A stretch of DNA of 64,000 nt from contig NZ_CP108484.1 in the NCBI RefSeq assembly GCF_036226505.1, positions 5,766,001-5,830,000 on the forward strand, in the 5' to 3' direction. The notes below the pieces were generated by a model, which saw only the letters and a list, made by a program, of their open reading frames with translations, did no database searches and had not been told where the DNA came from. Source of the stretch: Kitasatospora sp. NBC_01246. GTDB taxonomy: Bacteria > Actinomycetota > Actinomycetes > Streptomycetales > Streptomycetaceae. How positions within the stretch are numbered: the stretch's first letter is position 1; every line of letters begins with the position of its first letter. Of the stretch, positions 1-10,250 are shown in pieces. Made by a program: the position numbers and the translations under genes.

Positions 1-2
1 CG

Positions 3-779
3 GTCAAGCGCACCCACCTGGAGCTGGGCGGCAAGGCCCCGTTCGTGGTCTTCGACGACGCCGACCTGGACGCCGCCGTGCACGGAGCGGTCGCCGCCTC
101 GCTGATCAACAGCGGCCAGGACTGCACCGCCGCCACCCGCGCGTACGTGCAGCGGCCGCTCTACGACGCCTTCGTGGCGGGCGTCGCCGACCTCTACCGC
201 ACGATCCGGCTCGGCGACCCGCTGGACCCGCGGACCGACCTCGGCCCGCTGGTCTCCCACACCCACCGCGACCGGGTGGCCGGCTTCGTCGAGCGGGCCC
301 GCGGGTACGGCGCCACCGTCGTCACCGGCGGACACGCCCCCGAGAAGGGCCACGACGGCACCGACCTCACCCGCGGCGCCTACTACCTGCCGACCCTCGT
401 CACCGACGCGGCGCAGGACAGCGAGATCGTCCAGGGCGAGATCTTCGGCCCCGTCCTGGTCGTCCTGCCCTTCGACGGAGACGACGAGGGGCTGCGGCTG
501 GCCAACGACACCCCGTACGGCCTGGCCGCCTCGGCGTGGACGAGCAACGTGCACCGTTCGCTGCGCGCCACCCGGGAGATCGCGGCGGGCTGCGTCTGGG
601 TCAACGACCACATCCCGATCATCAGCGAGATGCCGCACGGCGGCTACAAGTCCTCCGGTTACGGCAAGGACATGTCGCAGTACTCGCTGGACGAGTACAC
701 GCAGGTCAAGCACGTCATGTTCGACACCACGGCGGTGGCCCGCAAGGACTGGCACCGCACCGTCTTCGGAGACAGATAA
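3..779 (+). CDS. aldehyde dehydrogenase, probable gamma-aminobutyraldehyde dehydrogenase (5' end outside window)
   Basis: C-terminal 258 codons of an NAD(P)-dependent aldehyde dehydrogenase; the frame is open to the window edge, so the start and most of the Rossmann domain are missing. The visible part opens with the LELGGK motif that carries the general-base Glu, followed by the catalytic Cys in NSGQDC, the EIFGPV motif and the C-terminal PHGGYKSSGYGKD signature. The PotD-like gene follows 62 bp downstream on the same strand, and a flavin amine oxidoreductase closes the cluster. That context suggests oxidation of the 4-aminobutanal released from putrescine, i.e. a PuuC/PatD-type role. Family is certain; substrate is inferred from neighbours only. 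Confidence 0.85.
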   Translation, partial: VKRTHLELGGKAPFVVFDDADLDAAVHGAVAASLINSGQDCTAATRAYVQRPLYDAFVAGVADLYRTIRLGDPLDPRTDLGPLVSHTHRDRVAGFVERARGYGATVVTGGHAPEKGHDGTDLTRGAYYLPTLVTDAAQDSEIVQGEIFGPVLVVLPFDGDDEGLRLANDTPYGLAASAWTSNVHRSLRATREIAAGCVWVNDHIPIISEMPHGGYKSSGYGKDMSQYSLDEYTQVKHVMFDTTAVARKDWHRTVFGDR

Positions 780-841
780 CCCCTCCCAGGGGCGTTCCCC
801 CACCGCCCCGACCCGACCTCTCCCCCCAGGAGGCCCGTTCC

Positions 842-2095
842 ATGGTGTTCAACGAGCTCACCGACGGTCTGCCCGAACCGGTCCGCAGGGCCTGGGAACG
901 CAGTCTGACCAGTGGCCGGGCCGCCGTCGGCAGGCGGACCCTGCTGCGCGCCGCCGCCCTCACCGCCGGTGCGGGCACGCTGGCCGCCTGCGGCATCCCG
1001 GCGGCGGGCACCGCCGGCACCGGTGACTCCACCGCGAACGCCGCCCCCGACCTGTCGGAGGACGAGCGGGAGGTGAGCTTCTCCAACTGGCCGCTGTACA
1101 TCGACACCGACGAGAACGACCAGGAGAAGCACGGCTCGCTGGAGGCCTTCACCGCGGCCACCGGGATCAGGGTCAAGTACGCCGAGGACATCAACGACAA
1201 CGTCGAGTTCTTCGGCAAGGTCAAGCCACAGCTCGCGGCCGGCCAGGACACCGGCCGCGACCTGATGGTGCTCACCGACTGGATGGCCGCCCGGCTGATC
1301 CGGCTCGGCTGGGCGCAGAAGCTCACCCCGGCCAACGTCACCACCGCGATCACCAACGTGGACTCCCGCTTCCGCGCCCCCGACTGGGACCCGGGCCGGC
1401 TCTACTCCTACCCGTGGGCCGGCATCCAGGTCGTGATCGCGTACAACCGGAAGGCGACCAGGGGCAAGGAGGTCACCAGCGTCGCCCAGCTGCTGGAGGA
1501 CCAGGACCTCAAGGGCCGGGTCACCTTCCTCTCCGAGATGCGCGACAGCGTCGGGATGACCCTGCTGGACATGGGCAAGGACCCGGCGAAGTTCACCGCC
1601 GACGACTACGACGCGGCGATCGCCCGGCTGCAGAAGGCGGTGGACAGCAAGCAGATCCGCCGCTTCACCGGCAACGACTACGGCCAGGAGCTCTCCTCCG
1701 GGGACATCGCGGCCTGCGTCGCCTGGGGCGGCGACCTGATCCAACTCCGCGCCGACAACCCGGACATCGAGTTCGTCGTCCCGGAGCAGGGCTTCGTCTA
1801 CGGGACCGACAACATGCTCGTCCCGGCCAAGGCCCGGCACAAGGCCAACGCCGAGAAGCTGATCGACTTCTACTATCAGCCCAAGATCGCGGCGCAGCTG
1901 GCCGCGGGCATCGGCTACGTCTCCGCCGTCACCGGGATGGAGAAGGAGCTCGCGGCCATCGCCCCGGACACCGCGGCCAACCCGCTGGTCGTCCCCACCC
2001 CCGAGATGGCGGCGAAGGCGCACGTGTTCCGCAGCCTGACCGAGGCCGAGGAGAGCTCCTTCGAGGAGAAGTTCTCCAAGCTCATCGGCGCCTGA
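842..2095 (+). CDS. potD: polyamine ABC transporter substrate-binding lipoprotein (PotD-like)
   Basis: Extracytoplasmic spermidine/putrescine-type binding protein of 417 aa. The frame stays open upstream, but the ATG at 842 has an AGGAGG Shine-Dalgarno 8 nt before it and gives a sensible export signal. Residues 30-36 (GRRTLLR) form a twin-arginine motif, followed by a hydrophobic stretch and a lipobox LAAC with Cys50, so a Tat-exported lipoprotein is likely. The mature part begins with FSNWPLYID, a pattern typical of PotD/PotF proteins, and keeps the usual family length. It is followed 35 bp later by the ATPase and two permeases. Polyamine rather than another cation is inferred from the flanking aldehyde dehydrogenase and amine oxidoreductase. 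Confidence 0.9.
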   Translation: MVFNELTDGLPEPVRRAWERSLTSGRAAVGRRTLLRAAALTAGAGTLAACGIPAAGTAGTGDSTANAAPDLSEDEREVSFSNWPLYIDTDENDQEKHGSLEAFTAATGIRVKYAEDINDNVEFFGKVKPQLAAGQDTGRDLMVLTDWMAARLIRLGWAQKLTPANVTTAITNVDSRFRAPDWDPGRLYSYPWAGIQVVIAYNRKATRGKEVTSVAQLLEDQDLKGRVTFLSEMRDSVGMTLLDMGKDPAKFTADDYDAAIARLQKAVDSKQIRRFTGNDYGQELSSGDIAACVAWGGDLIQLRADNPDIEFVVPEQGFVYGTDNMLVPAKARHKANAEKLIDFYYQPKIAAQLAAGIGYVSAVTGMEKELAAIAPDTAANPLVVPTPEMAAKAHVFRSLTEAEESSFEEKFSKLIGA

Positions 2096-2130
2096 CCCCC
2101 TGACGGCAGAGAACCAGAGAGACACCACCC

Positions 2131-3273
2131 ATGACAGAGCAGCTGCGCTCCGCGGCCACCGGTGGCGACGTCCGCCTCACCGGCATCGGCAAGACCTACG
2201 GCGCCTTCACCGCCGTCCACCCGCTCGACCTGACCGTCCCGCAGGGCTCCTTCTTCGCCCTGCTCGGCGCCTCCGGCTGCGGCAAGACCACCACCCTGCG
2301 CATGATCGCCGGGCTGGAGGAGCCCACCAGCGGCACCGTCCTGATCGGCGGCCAGGACGTCACCGCCCTGCCCCCGTACAAGCGCCCGGTGAACACCGTC
2401 TTCCAGAGCTACGCGCTCTTCCCGCACCTCGACATCTTCGAGAACGTCGCCTTCGGCCTGCGCCGGCGCGGCAAGAAGGACGTCAAGAAGCAGGTCGACG
2501 ACATGCTGGAGCTGGTGGAGCTCGGCCAGTACGCCCGCCGCAAGCCGCACCAGCTCTCCGGCGGCCAGCAGCAGCGCGTCGCCGTCGCCCGTGCCCTGAT
2601 CAACCACCCCCAGGTGCTCCTCCTCGACGAACCGCTCGGCGCCCTCGACCTCAAGCTCCGCCGCCAGATGCAACTGGAGCTCAAGCGGATCCAGACCGAG
2701 GTCGGCATCACCTTCGTCCACGTCACCCACGACCAGGAGGAGGCCATGACGATGGCCGACACCATCGCGGTGATGAACGGCGGCCGGGTCGAGCAGCTCG
2801 GCGCCCCCGCCGAGCTCTACGAGAACCCCGCCACCACCTTCGTGGCCAACTTCCTCGGCCAGTCCAACCTGCTGCCCGCCGACGTGACCGGGCAGCAGGG
2901 CGGCGACCTCCTGCTCAGCGCCGCCGGCGCCCGGCTCTCCGTGCCGAAGGCCCGGTGCGCCGCCGACGCGAGGAAGGTCCACCTCGGCGTCCGGCCGGAG
3001 AAGATCACCATCGAGCACTCCTCCGCCGAGGTCGCCGACGGCCGCAACCGGCTGGGCGGCACCGTGGTCGACTCCAGCTTCATCGGCGTCTCCACCCAGT
3101 ACCTGGTGCGCACCGACGGCGGCCAGGAGGTGACCGTCTTCGAGCAGAACATGGAGCGCGACACCCGGATCGTCCCCGGTGCGCCGGTCGTCCTGCACTG
3201 GAACCCGGCGCACTCCTTCGCCCTGGACGCCGCCCAGGCGATCGACGCGGGCACCGGGGAGGAGGCGGCATGA
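2131..3273 (+). CDS. potA: polyamine ABC transporter ATP-binding protein (PotA-like)
   Basis: 380-aa ATPase subunit of a spermidine/putrescine importer. Walker A GASGCGKT is at residues 46-53, the ABC signature LSGGQ at 142-146 and Walker B LLLDEP at 163-168, followed by the switch His in HVTHDQ. The roughly 140 residues after the nucleotide-binding domain fit the TOBE/OB-fold regulatory domain of the PotA/MalK group, including a GVRPEKI stretch typical of PotA. The stop codon overlaps the start of the next permease gene (ATGA), so the subunits are translationally coupled. It lies between potD and potB in the usual importer order DABC. Confidence 0.93.
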   Translation: MTEQLRSAATGGDVRLTGIGKTYGAFTAVHPLDLTVPQGSFFALLGASGCGKTTTLRMIAGLEEPTSGTVLIGGQDVTALPPYKRPVNTVFQSYALFPHLDIFENVAFGLRRRGKKDVKKQVDDMLELVELGQYARRKPHQLSGGQQQRVAVARALINHPQVLLLDEPLGALDLKLRRQMQLELKRIQTEVGITFVHVTHDQEEAMTMADTIAVMNGGRVEQLGAPAELYENPATTFVANFLGQSNLLPADVTGQQGGDLLLSAAGARLSVPKARCAADARKVHLGVRPEKITIEHSSAEVADGRNRLGGTVVDSSFIGVSTQYLVRTDGGQEVTVFEQNMERDTRIVPGAPVVLHWNPAHSFALDAAQAIDAGTGEEAA

Positions 3274-4214
3274 CCACCACCACCGCCGTGGCGCCGCCGC
3301 AGGCCGTACCCCCCGACGGCAGCCCGCTGCCCGGACCGGCCGCGCGGCCCAGGCGAAAGCTCACCCCGTACTGGCTGCTGCTGCCGGGCATAGCCTGGCT
3401 GGTCGTCTTCTTCGCGGTGCCGATGGTCTACCAGGCCTCCACCTCGCTGCAGACCGGCTCGCTGGAGAGCGGCTTCAAGGTCACCTGGCACGTCGCCACC
3501 TACTGGGACGCCCTGGTCGAGTACCGCTGGCACTTCGTCCGCTCGTTCGGCTACGCGGCCACCGCCACGCTGTTCTGCCTGGCCATCGGCTATCCGCTCG
3601 CCTACACGATCGCCTTCAAGGCGAGCAAGCGCTGGCGCAACGTCATCCTGATCCTGGTGATCGCGCCGTTCTTCACCAGCTTCCTGATCCGCACGCTGGC
3701 CTGGAAGACGATCCTCTCGGACGGCGGCCCGGTGGTCGGCGCGCTCAACGCGCTGCACGTCCTGGACCTCACCAGCGCCGTCGGCCTCACCTCCGGCGAC
3801 CGGGTGCTGGCCACGCCGCTCGCGGTGGTGTGCGGCCTGACCTACAACTTCCTCCCGTTCATGATCCTGCCGCTGTACACCTCGCTGGAGCGGATCGACC
3901 CGCGCCTGCACGAGGCGGCCGGAGACCTGTACGCCCGCCCGTTCACGACCTTCCGCAAGGTGACCTTCCCGATCTCGCTGCCCGGCGTGGTCGCGGGCAC
4001 GCTGCTCACCTTCATCCCGGCCTCCGGCGACTACATCAACGCCCAGCTGCTGGGCTCGCCGAGCGAGCAGATGGTCGGCAACGGCATCCAGAAGCAGTTC
4101 CTCAACGTGCTCGACTACCCCACCGCGGCAGCGCTGAGCTTCATCCTGATGGCCCTGATCCTGGGGATGGTGACGGTCTACATGCGCAAGGCCGGGACGG
4201 AGGAACTGGTCTGA
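3270..4214 (+). CDS. potB: polyamine ABC transporter permease (PotB-like)
   Basis: 314-aa inner-membrane permease with a long basic, proline-rich cytoplasmic N-terminus (about residues 1-32) and then six predicted membrane segments starting at YWLLLPGIAWL. The EAA loop that contacts the ATPase is visible as LHEAAGDLYARP and the following residues. The ATG overlaps the potA stop codon by four bases, which sets the start. The gene ends in a TGATG overlap with the next permease. It pairs with PotC to form the translocation channel for PotD-delivered substrate. Confidence 0.92.
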   Translation: MTTTTAVAPPQAVPPDGSPLPGPAARPRRKLTPYWLLLPGIAWLVVFFAVPMVYQASTSLQTGSLESGFKVTWHVATYWDALVEYRWHFVRSFGYAATATLFCLAIGYPLAYTIAFKASKRWRNVILILVIAPFFTSFLIRTLAWKTILSDGGPVVGALNALHVLDLTSAVGLTSGDRVLATPLAVVCGLTYNFLPFMILPLYTSLERIDPRLHEAAGDLYARPFTTFRKVTFPISLPGVVAGTLLTFIPASGDYINAQLLGSPSEQMVGNGIQKQFLNVLDYPTAAALSFILMALILGMVTVYMRKAGTEELV

Positions 4215-5017
4215 TGTCCCGAGTGATCAAGTGGATCCGGGCCCACCTGGTGGTGCTGGCCGGCCTGCTGGCCCTGGCCTACCTGGTGCTGCCCAACCTG
4301 GTGGTCCTGGCCTTCTCGTTCAACAAGCCGGTCGGCAAGTTCAACTACGAGTGGTCCGAGTTCTCCACCGACGCCTGGACCGATCCCTGCGGTGTGGCCG
4401 ACATGTGCCAGTCGCTGTCGCTGAGCCTGGAGGTCGCGGTGCTCGCGACCGTCGGCGCCACCGTGCTCGGCACCATGGTCGCCTTCGCGCTGGCCCGCTA
4501 CCGCTTCCGCGGCCGCTCCGCCACCACCGCGATGATCTTCCTGCCGATGGCCATGCCCGAGGTGGTGATGGCCGCCTCGCTCGGCACGCTCTTCCTCAAC
4601 ATGCGGATCCCGTTCGGCTTCACCACGATCCTCATCGCGCACATCATGTTCTGCCTGAGCTTCGTGGTGACGGCGGTCAAGGCGCGGGTGATGAGCATGG
4701 ACCCGAGGCTCGAACAGGCCGCCCAGGACCTCTACGCGACCCCGACCCAGACCTTCCTGCGGGTCACCCTGCCGCTGGTCGCCCCCGGCATCGCCGCCGG
4801 CGCGCTGCTCAGCTTCGCGCTCTCCTTCGACGACTTCATCATCACCCAGTTCAACTCGGGCCCGACCACGGTCACCTTCCCGATGTTCGTCTGGGGCGCC
4901 TCGCAGCGCGGCATCCCGGTGCAGGTGAACGTCATCGGCACCGCGATGTTCATCGCCGCGGTGGTGCTGACCGTCGCCGGCCAGTGGCTCGGGAACCGCC
5001 GGAAGGCCACCGCCTGA
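4214..5017 (+). CDS. potC: polyamine ABC transporter permease (PotC-like)
   Basis: 267-aa second permease of the importer, with a first membrane segment at about residues 10-32 and roughly six in all. The EAA-type loop is EQAAQDLYATPTQTF. A characteristic FDDF element (SFALSFDDFIITQF) matches PotC-family proteins. The start is fixed by the TGATG overlap with potB. After the stop there is an 80-bp gap before the flavin oxidoreductase, without a clear terminator, so the operon may continue into it. Confidence 0.92.
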   Translation: MSRVIKWIRAHLVVLAGLLALAYLVLPNLVVLAFSFNKPVGKFNYEWSEFSTDAWTDPCGVADMCQSLSLSLEVAVLATVGATVLGTMVAFALARYRFRGRSATTAMIFLPMAMPEVVMAASLGTLFLNMRIPFGFTTILIAHIMFCLSFVVTAVKARVMSMDPRLEQAAQDLYATPTQTFLRVTLPLVAPGIAAGALLSFALSFDDFIITQFNSGPTTVTFPMFVWGASQRGIPVQVNVIGTAMFIAAVVLTVAGQWLGNRRKATA

Positions 5018-5097
5018 CCGGCACCGCCGGCGCCCCCGACGTAGCGTCGGGAGCGGCCGACAACCATCATCGATGTGCAGAAAGTGGCTGATAATGC

Positions 5098-6492
5098 ATG
5101 GACTCCGCCCGCGCGCTCAGTGACGCCAGGCCCACCCCCTTCTGGCTGGAGGACCCGGGCCGGCCGGCGGCGCTGCCCGCCCTCGTCGGCGACACCACCT
5201 GCGACCTGCTGGTCGTCGGCGGCGGATACTCCGGCCTCTGGACCGCCCTCGTCGCCAAGGAGCGCGACCCCTCCCTGGACGTCGTCCTGGTCGAGGGCAA
5301 CGAGGTGGGGTGGGCCGCGTCCGGGCGCAACGGCGGATTCTGCGCGGCCAGCCTGACCCACGGTTTCGGCAACGGGCTGCAGCGCTGGCCCGCCGAACTC
5401 GCCCAGCTCGAACGCCTCGGCGCGGCCAACCTGGACGGCATCGAGGCGACCATCGCGCGCTACGGGATCGACGCCGAGTGGGAGCGCACCGGCGAGATCG
5501 ACGTCGCCACCCAGCCCCACCAGCTCGCCGAGCTGCAGGAGGTCGCCGAGGCGGTCGCCGAGTACGGACTCGACATCACCGTGCTCGACCGCGACGAGCT
5601 GCGGGCCGAGGTCGACTCGCCGACCTTCCTCGGCGGGCTCTGGGACAAGGAGGGCGTGGCGATGGTCCACCCCGCCAAACTCGCCTGGGGCCTCAAGGAC
5701 GCCTGCCTCTCCCAGGGCGTGCGGATCTTCGAGCACACCCGGGCGACGGACCTCAGGGAGCACGGCGGCGGCATGGCCGTCCGCACCCCGTACGGACGGG
5801 TCTTCGCCCGCCGGGTCGCGCTCGGCACCAACGTCTTCCCGTCGCTGGTCAAGCGGGTCCGCCCGTTCGTCGTCCCGGTGTACGACTACGCGCTGATGAC
5901 CGAGCCGCTCAGCGCCGAGCAGCTCGCCGCGATCGGCTGGAAGGGGCGGCAGGGGCTCGGCGACAGCGCCAACAAGTTCCACTACTTCCGGCTCTCCGCC
6001 GACAACCGCATCCTCTGGGGCGGCTACGACGCCGTCTACCACTACGGCGGACACGTCCGGCACGAGTACGACCAGCGGCCGGAGACCTTCCGAACCCTGG
6101 CGCACAACTTCTTCCGCTGCTTCCCGCAGCTGGAGGGGCTGCGCTTCACCCACGCCTGGGGCGGCGCGATCGACACCTGCAGCCGGTTCTCGGCGTTCTT
6201 CGACACCGCCCACCGCGGCCGGGTCGCCTACGCCGCCGGGTACACCGGGCTGGGGGTGGGCGCCACCCGGTTCGGCGCCGAGGTGATGCTCGACCTGCTG
6301 GCCGGGGAGCGCACCGAGCGCACCTCGCTGGAGATGGTCCGCTCCAAGCCGCTGCCGTTCCCGCCCGAGCCGGTGCGCTGGGCCGGCATCGAGCTCACCA
6401 CCCGGTCGCTGGAGCGCGCCGACCGGACCGGTGGGCACCGCAACCTCTGGCTGCGCACCCTCGACCGGATGGGGCTGGGCTTCGACAGCTGA
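5098..6492 (+). CDS. FAD-dependent amine oxidoreductase (DAO family, gamma-glutamylputrescine oxidase-like)
   Basis: 464-aa flavoprotein of the D-amino-acid-oxidase/GlpO fold. The N-terminal dinucleotide-binding motif VVGGGYSGLW lies near residue 37, followed by VLVEGNEVGWAASGRNGGF, the FAD-contact region typical of PuuB-like oxidases. The C-terminal YAAGYTGLGVGATRFGAEV segment is the second flavin-binding stretch. Its place at the end of a polyamine transporter and aldehyde dehydrogenase cluster suggests it oxidises putrescine or a gamma-glutamyl derivative to the aldehyde handled by the first gene. No strong Shine-Dalgarno precedes the ATG, and an alternative start cannot be excluded. No glutamylpolyamine synthetase is visible in the window, so the exact substrate is open. 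Confidence 0.85.
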   Translation: MDSARALSDARPTPFWLEDPGRPAALPALVGDTTCDLLVVGGGYSGLWTALVAKERDPSLDVVLVEGNEVGWAASGRNGGFCAASLTHGFGNGLQRWPAELAQLERLGAANLDGIEATIARYGIDAEWERTGEIDVATQPHQLAELQEVAEAVAEYGLDITVLDRDELRAEVDSPTFLGGLWDKEGVAMVHPAKLAWGLKDACLSQGVRIFEHTRATDLREHGGGMAVRTPYGRVFARRVALGTNVFPSLVKRVRPFVVPVYDYALMTEPLSAEQLAAIGWKGRQGLGDSANKFHYFRLSADNRILWGGYDAVYHYGGHVRHEYDQRPETFRTLAHNFFRCFPQLEGLRFTHAWGGAIDTCSRFSAFFDTAHRGRVAYAAGYTGLGVGATRFGAEVMLDLLAGERTERTSLEMVRSKPLPFPPEPVRWAGIELTTRSLERADRTGGHRNLWLRTLDRMGLGFDS

Positions 6493-6510
6493 GCGGCCGC
6501 CCCGACGGCC

Positions 6511-6551
6511 TTCCGCGCCGATCACCGGCTGATCCGGTGATCGGCGCGGAG
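6511..6551 (+). terminator. intrinsic terminator after the polyamine operon
   Basis: Perfect 16-bp inverted repeat (6513-6528 against 6534-6549) around a 5-nt CTGAT loop, 20 nt after the flavin oxidoreductase stop. There is no T tract, as is common for actinobacterial terminators. Confidence 0.75.
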
Positions 6552-6560
6552 AATCCGCCG

Positions 6561-6670
6561 AGCCGATCCGATCCGAGCCGAGCTGATCCGAGCTGATCCG
6601 AGCCGAGCCGAGCCGAGCCGAGCCGAGCTGATCCGAGCCGAGCCGAGCCGAGCTGATCCGAGCCGATCCA
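6561..6670. repeat. pentanucleotide repeat array (A-G/T-C-C/T-G)n, 22 units
   Basis: About 110 bp built entirely from 5-nt units AGCCG, ATCCG and AGCTG in strict register (22 units, the last imperfect). It lies in non-coding DNA between two strong hairpins. The unit mixture is not a simple homopolymeric satellite: AGCTG is always followed by ATCCG. No start codon and Shine-Dalgarno suggests it is translated. It may be a slippage-prone spacer or a protein-binding array; function unknown. Confidence 0.85.
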
Positions 6671-6706
6671 TCCGTTCGGCGAGGTGATCGCGCTATCCGT
6701 GTAAGA

Positions 6707-6746
6707 GAGACCCGCCGTCCGCCTCTCGTTGGTGACGGCGGGTCTC
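6707..6746 (+). terminator. hairpin upstream of the 143-aa gene (terminator or leader structure)
   Basis: Perfect 13-bp inverted repeat (6707-6719 against 6734-6746) with a 14-nt loop, followed by GGTTTCCC. It ends 51 nt before the next start codon, so it could be a second terminator for upstream transcription or a 5' leader element of the downstream gene. Confidence 0.5.
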
Positions 6747-6797
6747 GGTTTCCCGCCGCGCCACGATCAGCAGCGCGCTGAGAAACGGGGACAGGAC

Positions 6798-7229
6798 ATG
6801 GAGAGCACCGGACTGCACTGGCTCGCCCAGGCGGCACCGGACCCGGACGCCTTCCGGGAACAGTGGGAACGCAGCGGGCTGGGCCTGATGCTGCTGCCGG
6901 CCGGCCGGCGCTGGGACGTCCTCTCGGTACCCGGCCGGCTCGGCCGTCCCGTCATCGACATCCTCGACTCCCGCTCCTGCGGGCCGGTCCTCGGCGACTC
7001 CGCCGGCGAGAGCGTCGGCTTCCTCGTCCCCGTCGGCACGGCCGCGCGCTGGGTCGGGACGGGCGTCCGGTGCGCCGGCGAAGGCACCTGGATCGTCGTA
7101 CCGCACCCCGAACGGCACAACCGCGGCGTGCGCTGGCTCGTCCCGCCCGACGGCTCCGGACGGCTCAACGACCCGGTCGTGCTGGAACTCGCCCTGCACG
7201 AGGCCGCCGCCCGGCTCAGCGACTGGTGA
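6798..7229 (+). CDS. conserved actinobacterial protein of unknown function
   Basis: 143-aa soluble protein with no signal peptide or membrane segment. The ATG at 6798 follows a purine-rich GGGGACAGG stretch; the frame is open further upstream, but the extension would run into the hairpin. The pattern GTGVRCAGEGTWIVVPHP followed by GVRWLVPP resembles the C-terminal half of the small prim-pol-like proteins annotated in streptomycetes. That resemblance is from memory of the pattern and weak, and no catalytic acidic motif is visible. The next gene starts 80 bp downstream on the same strand. Function not recognised. Confidence 0.65.
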   Translation: MESTGLHWLAQAAPDPDAFREQWERSGLGLMLLPAGRRWDVLSVPGRLGRPVIDILDSRSCGPVLGDSAGESVGFLVPVGTAARWVGTGVRCAGEGTWIVVPHPERHNRGVRWLVPPDGSGRLNDPVVLELALHEAAARLSDW

Positions 7230-7309
7230 CGCCGCCGCGGCGCCGGAGCCGGGGCGCCGACCGGACGCGGCCCGGCGCACGGCCCGGGCGGCCGCGCCAG
7301 ACTGGGAGG

Positions 7310-8251
7310 ATGACCACCGCCCCGGACGCCGTCGACCCCTTCCTCCGCCCCGGCCGGGCGCAGTTGCGGCTCGCCGAGCCGGCCCGGCCCGTCTGCGACC
7401 GGCTCGGGCTCGCGCTCGCCGGTGGGCACGCGCTGCGCGCCCACGGAGTGCCGGCCTGCGCCCAGGACGGGCTGACCCTGGTGGCCGACGGCGGCACCGA
7501 TCTGCCGCAGGCCGCCGCCGAGCTGGCCGCCGCCTACCGGGCGGCGGGCGGCGGGGTGGCCGAGCGCCCGGGCACCCCGCGCCTGGAACAGCTGTCCGTC
7601 CGGCTGACGCTCGGTGGGCGGTCGCACACGGTGGAGCTGCGCAAGGAGCCACTGGGCCACCGCCCGGTCCGCCTCGACCTCGGCGCGCCGGCGGCCGGGG
7701 AGCCCCCGCTGACGATGACCGTCGTCGCCCTGGAGGACGCGGCCGGACTCGCCACCGCGCTGCTCGCCGACCGGGGCCTGCCCCGGGACCTGCTCGACGT
7801 GCACGCCCTGACCGCCTGGTACCGGGAGGGGGAGCTGCTCGCACTGGCCACCGCGCTGGACGCGGACTTCCAGCCCGCCGTCCTCGCCGACCGGTTGGAG
7901 ACGCTGGCCGACGCCGCCGACGGACGGTTCCGGGCCCGGGGAGCGGCGGGCGGCGCGGTGGCCGGGCTGAAGCGGTGGGCGTTGGCGTGGTCGCAGGACC
8001 TCCGCCTCGACCTGCTGGAGACCCAGGAGGCCGCGGACGGATTGCACGATCCGTACCTGGAGGACGTCGAGGCCCTGGAGGACCCGGAAGTCGAGGAGGA
8101 CGTCGAGGCCCTGGGAGAGCGGGAGGGCCGGGAGGACCGGGAGCTCGTGGAGGACACCGGCGAGGCGGCACCGGTCGAGGACGCGGCGGGCGCGCGGTCG
8201 GCCGGTGCCCGGGAGGAGGCAGACGGGGCGACGGGGTCCGGTGGGGTCTGA
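7310..8251 (+). CDS. degenerate AbiEii-type nucleotidyltransferase-fold protein
   Basis: 313-aa protein. LALAGGHALRAHG near residue 35 corresponds to the GGYAV.AHG motif of AbiEii/AbiGii-like nucleotidyltransferases. The later block with LPRDLLDVHAL and YREGELLALA matches the PRDFLDVDA..YTREELL region of the same family. The expected metal-binding Asp pair after the GG motif (SxDIDLF) reads AQDGLTLVAD here, and the usual Lys of the ANKM motif is replaced (GLAT), so catalysis is doubtful. The last 75 residues are an acidic low-complexity tail. A C/GAGACT hexamer ends 6 nt before the ATG and GGGAGG abuts it, so the mRNA may be nearly leaderless. There is no partner antitoxin of AbiEi type beside it. 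Confidence 0.65.
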   Translation: MTTAPDAVDPFLRPGRAQLRLAEPARPVCDRLGLALAGGHALRAHGVPACAQDGLTLVADGGTDLPQAAAELAAAYRAAGGGVAERPGTPRLEQLSVRLTLGGRSHTVELRKEPLGHRPVRLDLGAPAAGEPPLTMTVVALEDAAGLATALLADRGLPRDLLDVHALTAWYREGELLALATALDADFQPAVLADRLETLADAADGRFRARGAAGGAVAGLKRWALAWSQDLRLDLLETQEAADGLHDPYLEDVEALEDPEVEEDVEALGEREGREDRELVEDTGEAAPVEDAAGARSAGAREEADGATGSGGV

Positions 8252-8321
8252 GCTTCGCCCGTCCGGCCGATACGGCCGACGACCTGTAAGGCTGAATCCC
8301 GGATCCCCGTCAGCCTGTTCG

Positions 8322-8350
8322 TTGAGGCGGGCGATGACGGCCAGCAGACT
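8322..8350 (+). promoter_or_regulatory. possible promoter for mmsA
   Basis: TTGAGG, a 17-nt spacer and CAGACT, about 110 nt upstream of the mmsA start. The -35 matches well and the -10 lacks the first T, so this is tentative. Confidence 0.35.
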
Positions 8351-8461
8351 GGGTGATGAGCGCGGTAGCCCCGTGATCCCGTCGCCCGGCCCTCTCGCGG
8401 GCGGCGCCACACAAGGGACCGGCGGCAGGACGCCGCCCGGGACTTCGGAGGCAGACGGACC

Positions 8462-9985
<1,524 letters not shown>

Positions 9986-10002
9986 GCCCCCGCCGCACTG
10001 CC

Positions 10003-10048
10003 GCCGCCGGCCGGACCCCTCCCCCCGGGGTCCGGCCGGCGGCTGTTT
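10003..10048 (+). terminator. intrinsic terminator after mmsA
   Basis: Perfect 17-bp GC-rich inverted repeat (10003-10019 against 10027-10043) with a 7-nt pyrimidine loop, then TGTTT. It isolates mmsA from the rRNA promoter region. Confidence 0.85.
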
Positions 10049-10075
10049 GCATCGCCCGGCCCGGCGGCGTAGTGT
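10047..10075 (+). promoter_or_regulatory. upstream rRNA operon promoter candidate
   Basis: TTGCAT, 17-nt spacer, TAGTGT. It begins right at the end of the mmsA terminator and is the best -35/-10 pair in the 580-nt rRNA leader region. Confidence 0.5.
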
Positions 10076-10250
10076 TCTCTAGTCGCTCGGCTGGGAGCAC
10101 CGGACACGTGTCTACGCGGACGGTCCCGGAGCGGCCAATCCCTTGAAACATCACTTCCCGGTTCGGGCTGGGTTGTGCTTTGTCATTTCGACGGCAGGCA
10201 CGGCTCATGCCTTATTCGGTGTGCCTGTTTATATGGATTGCGGCCGGATT

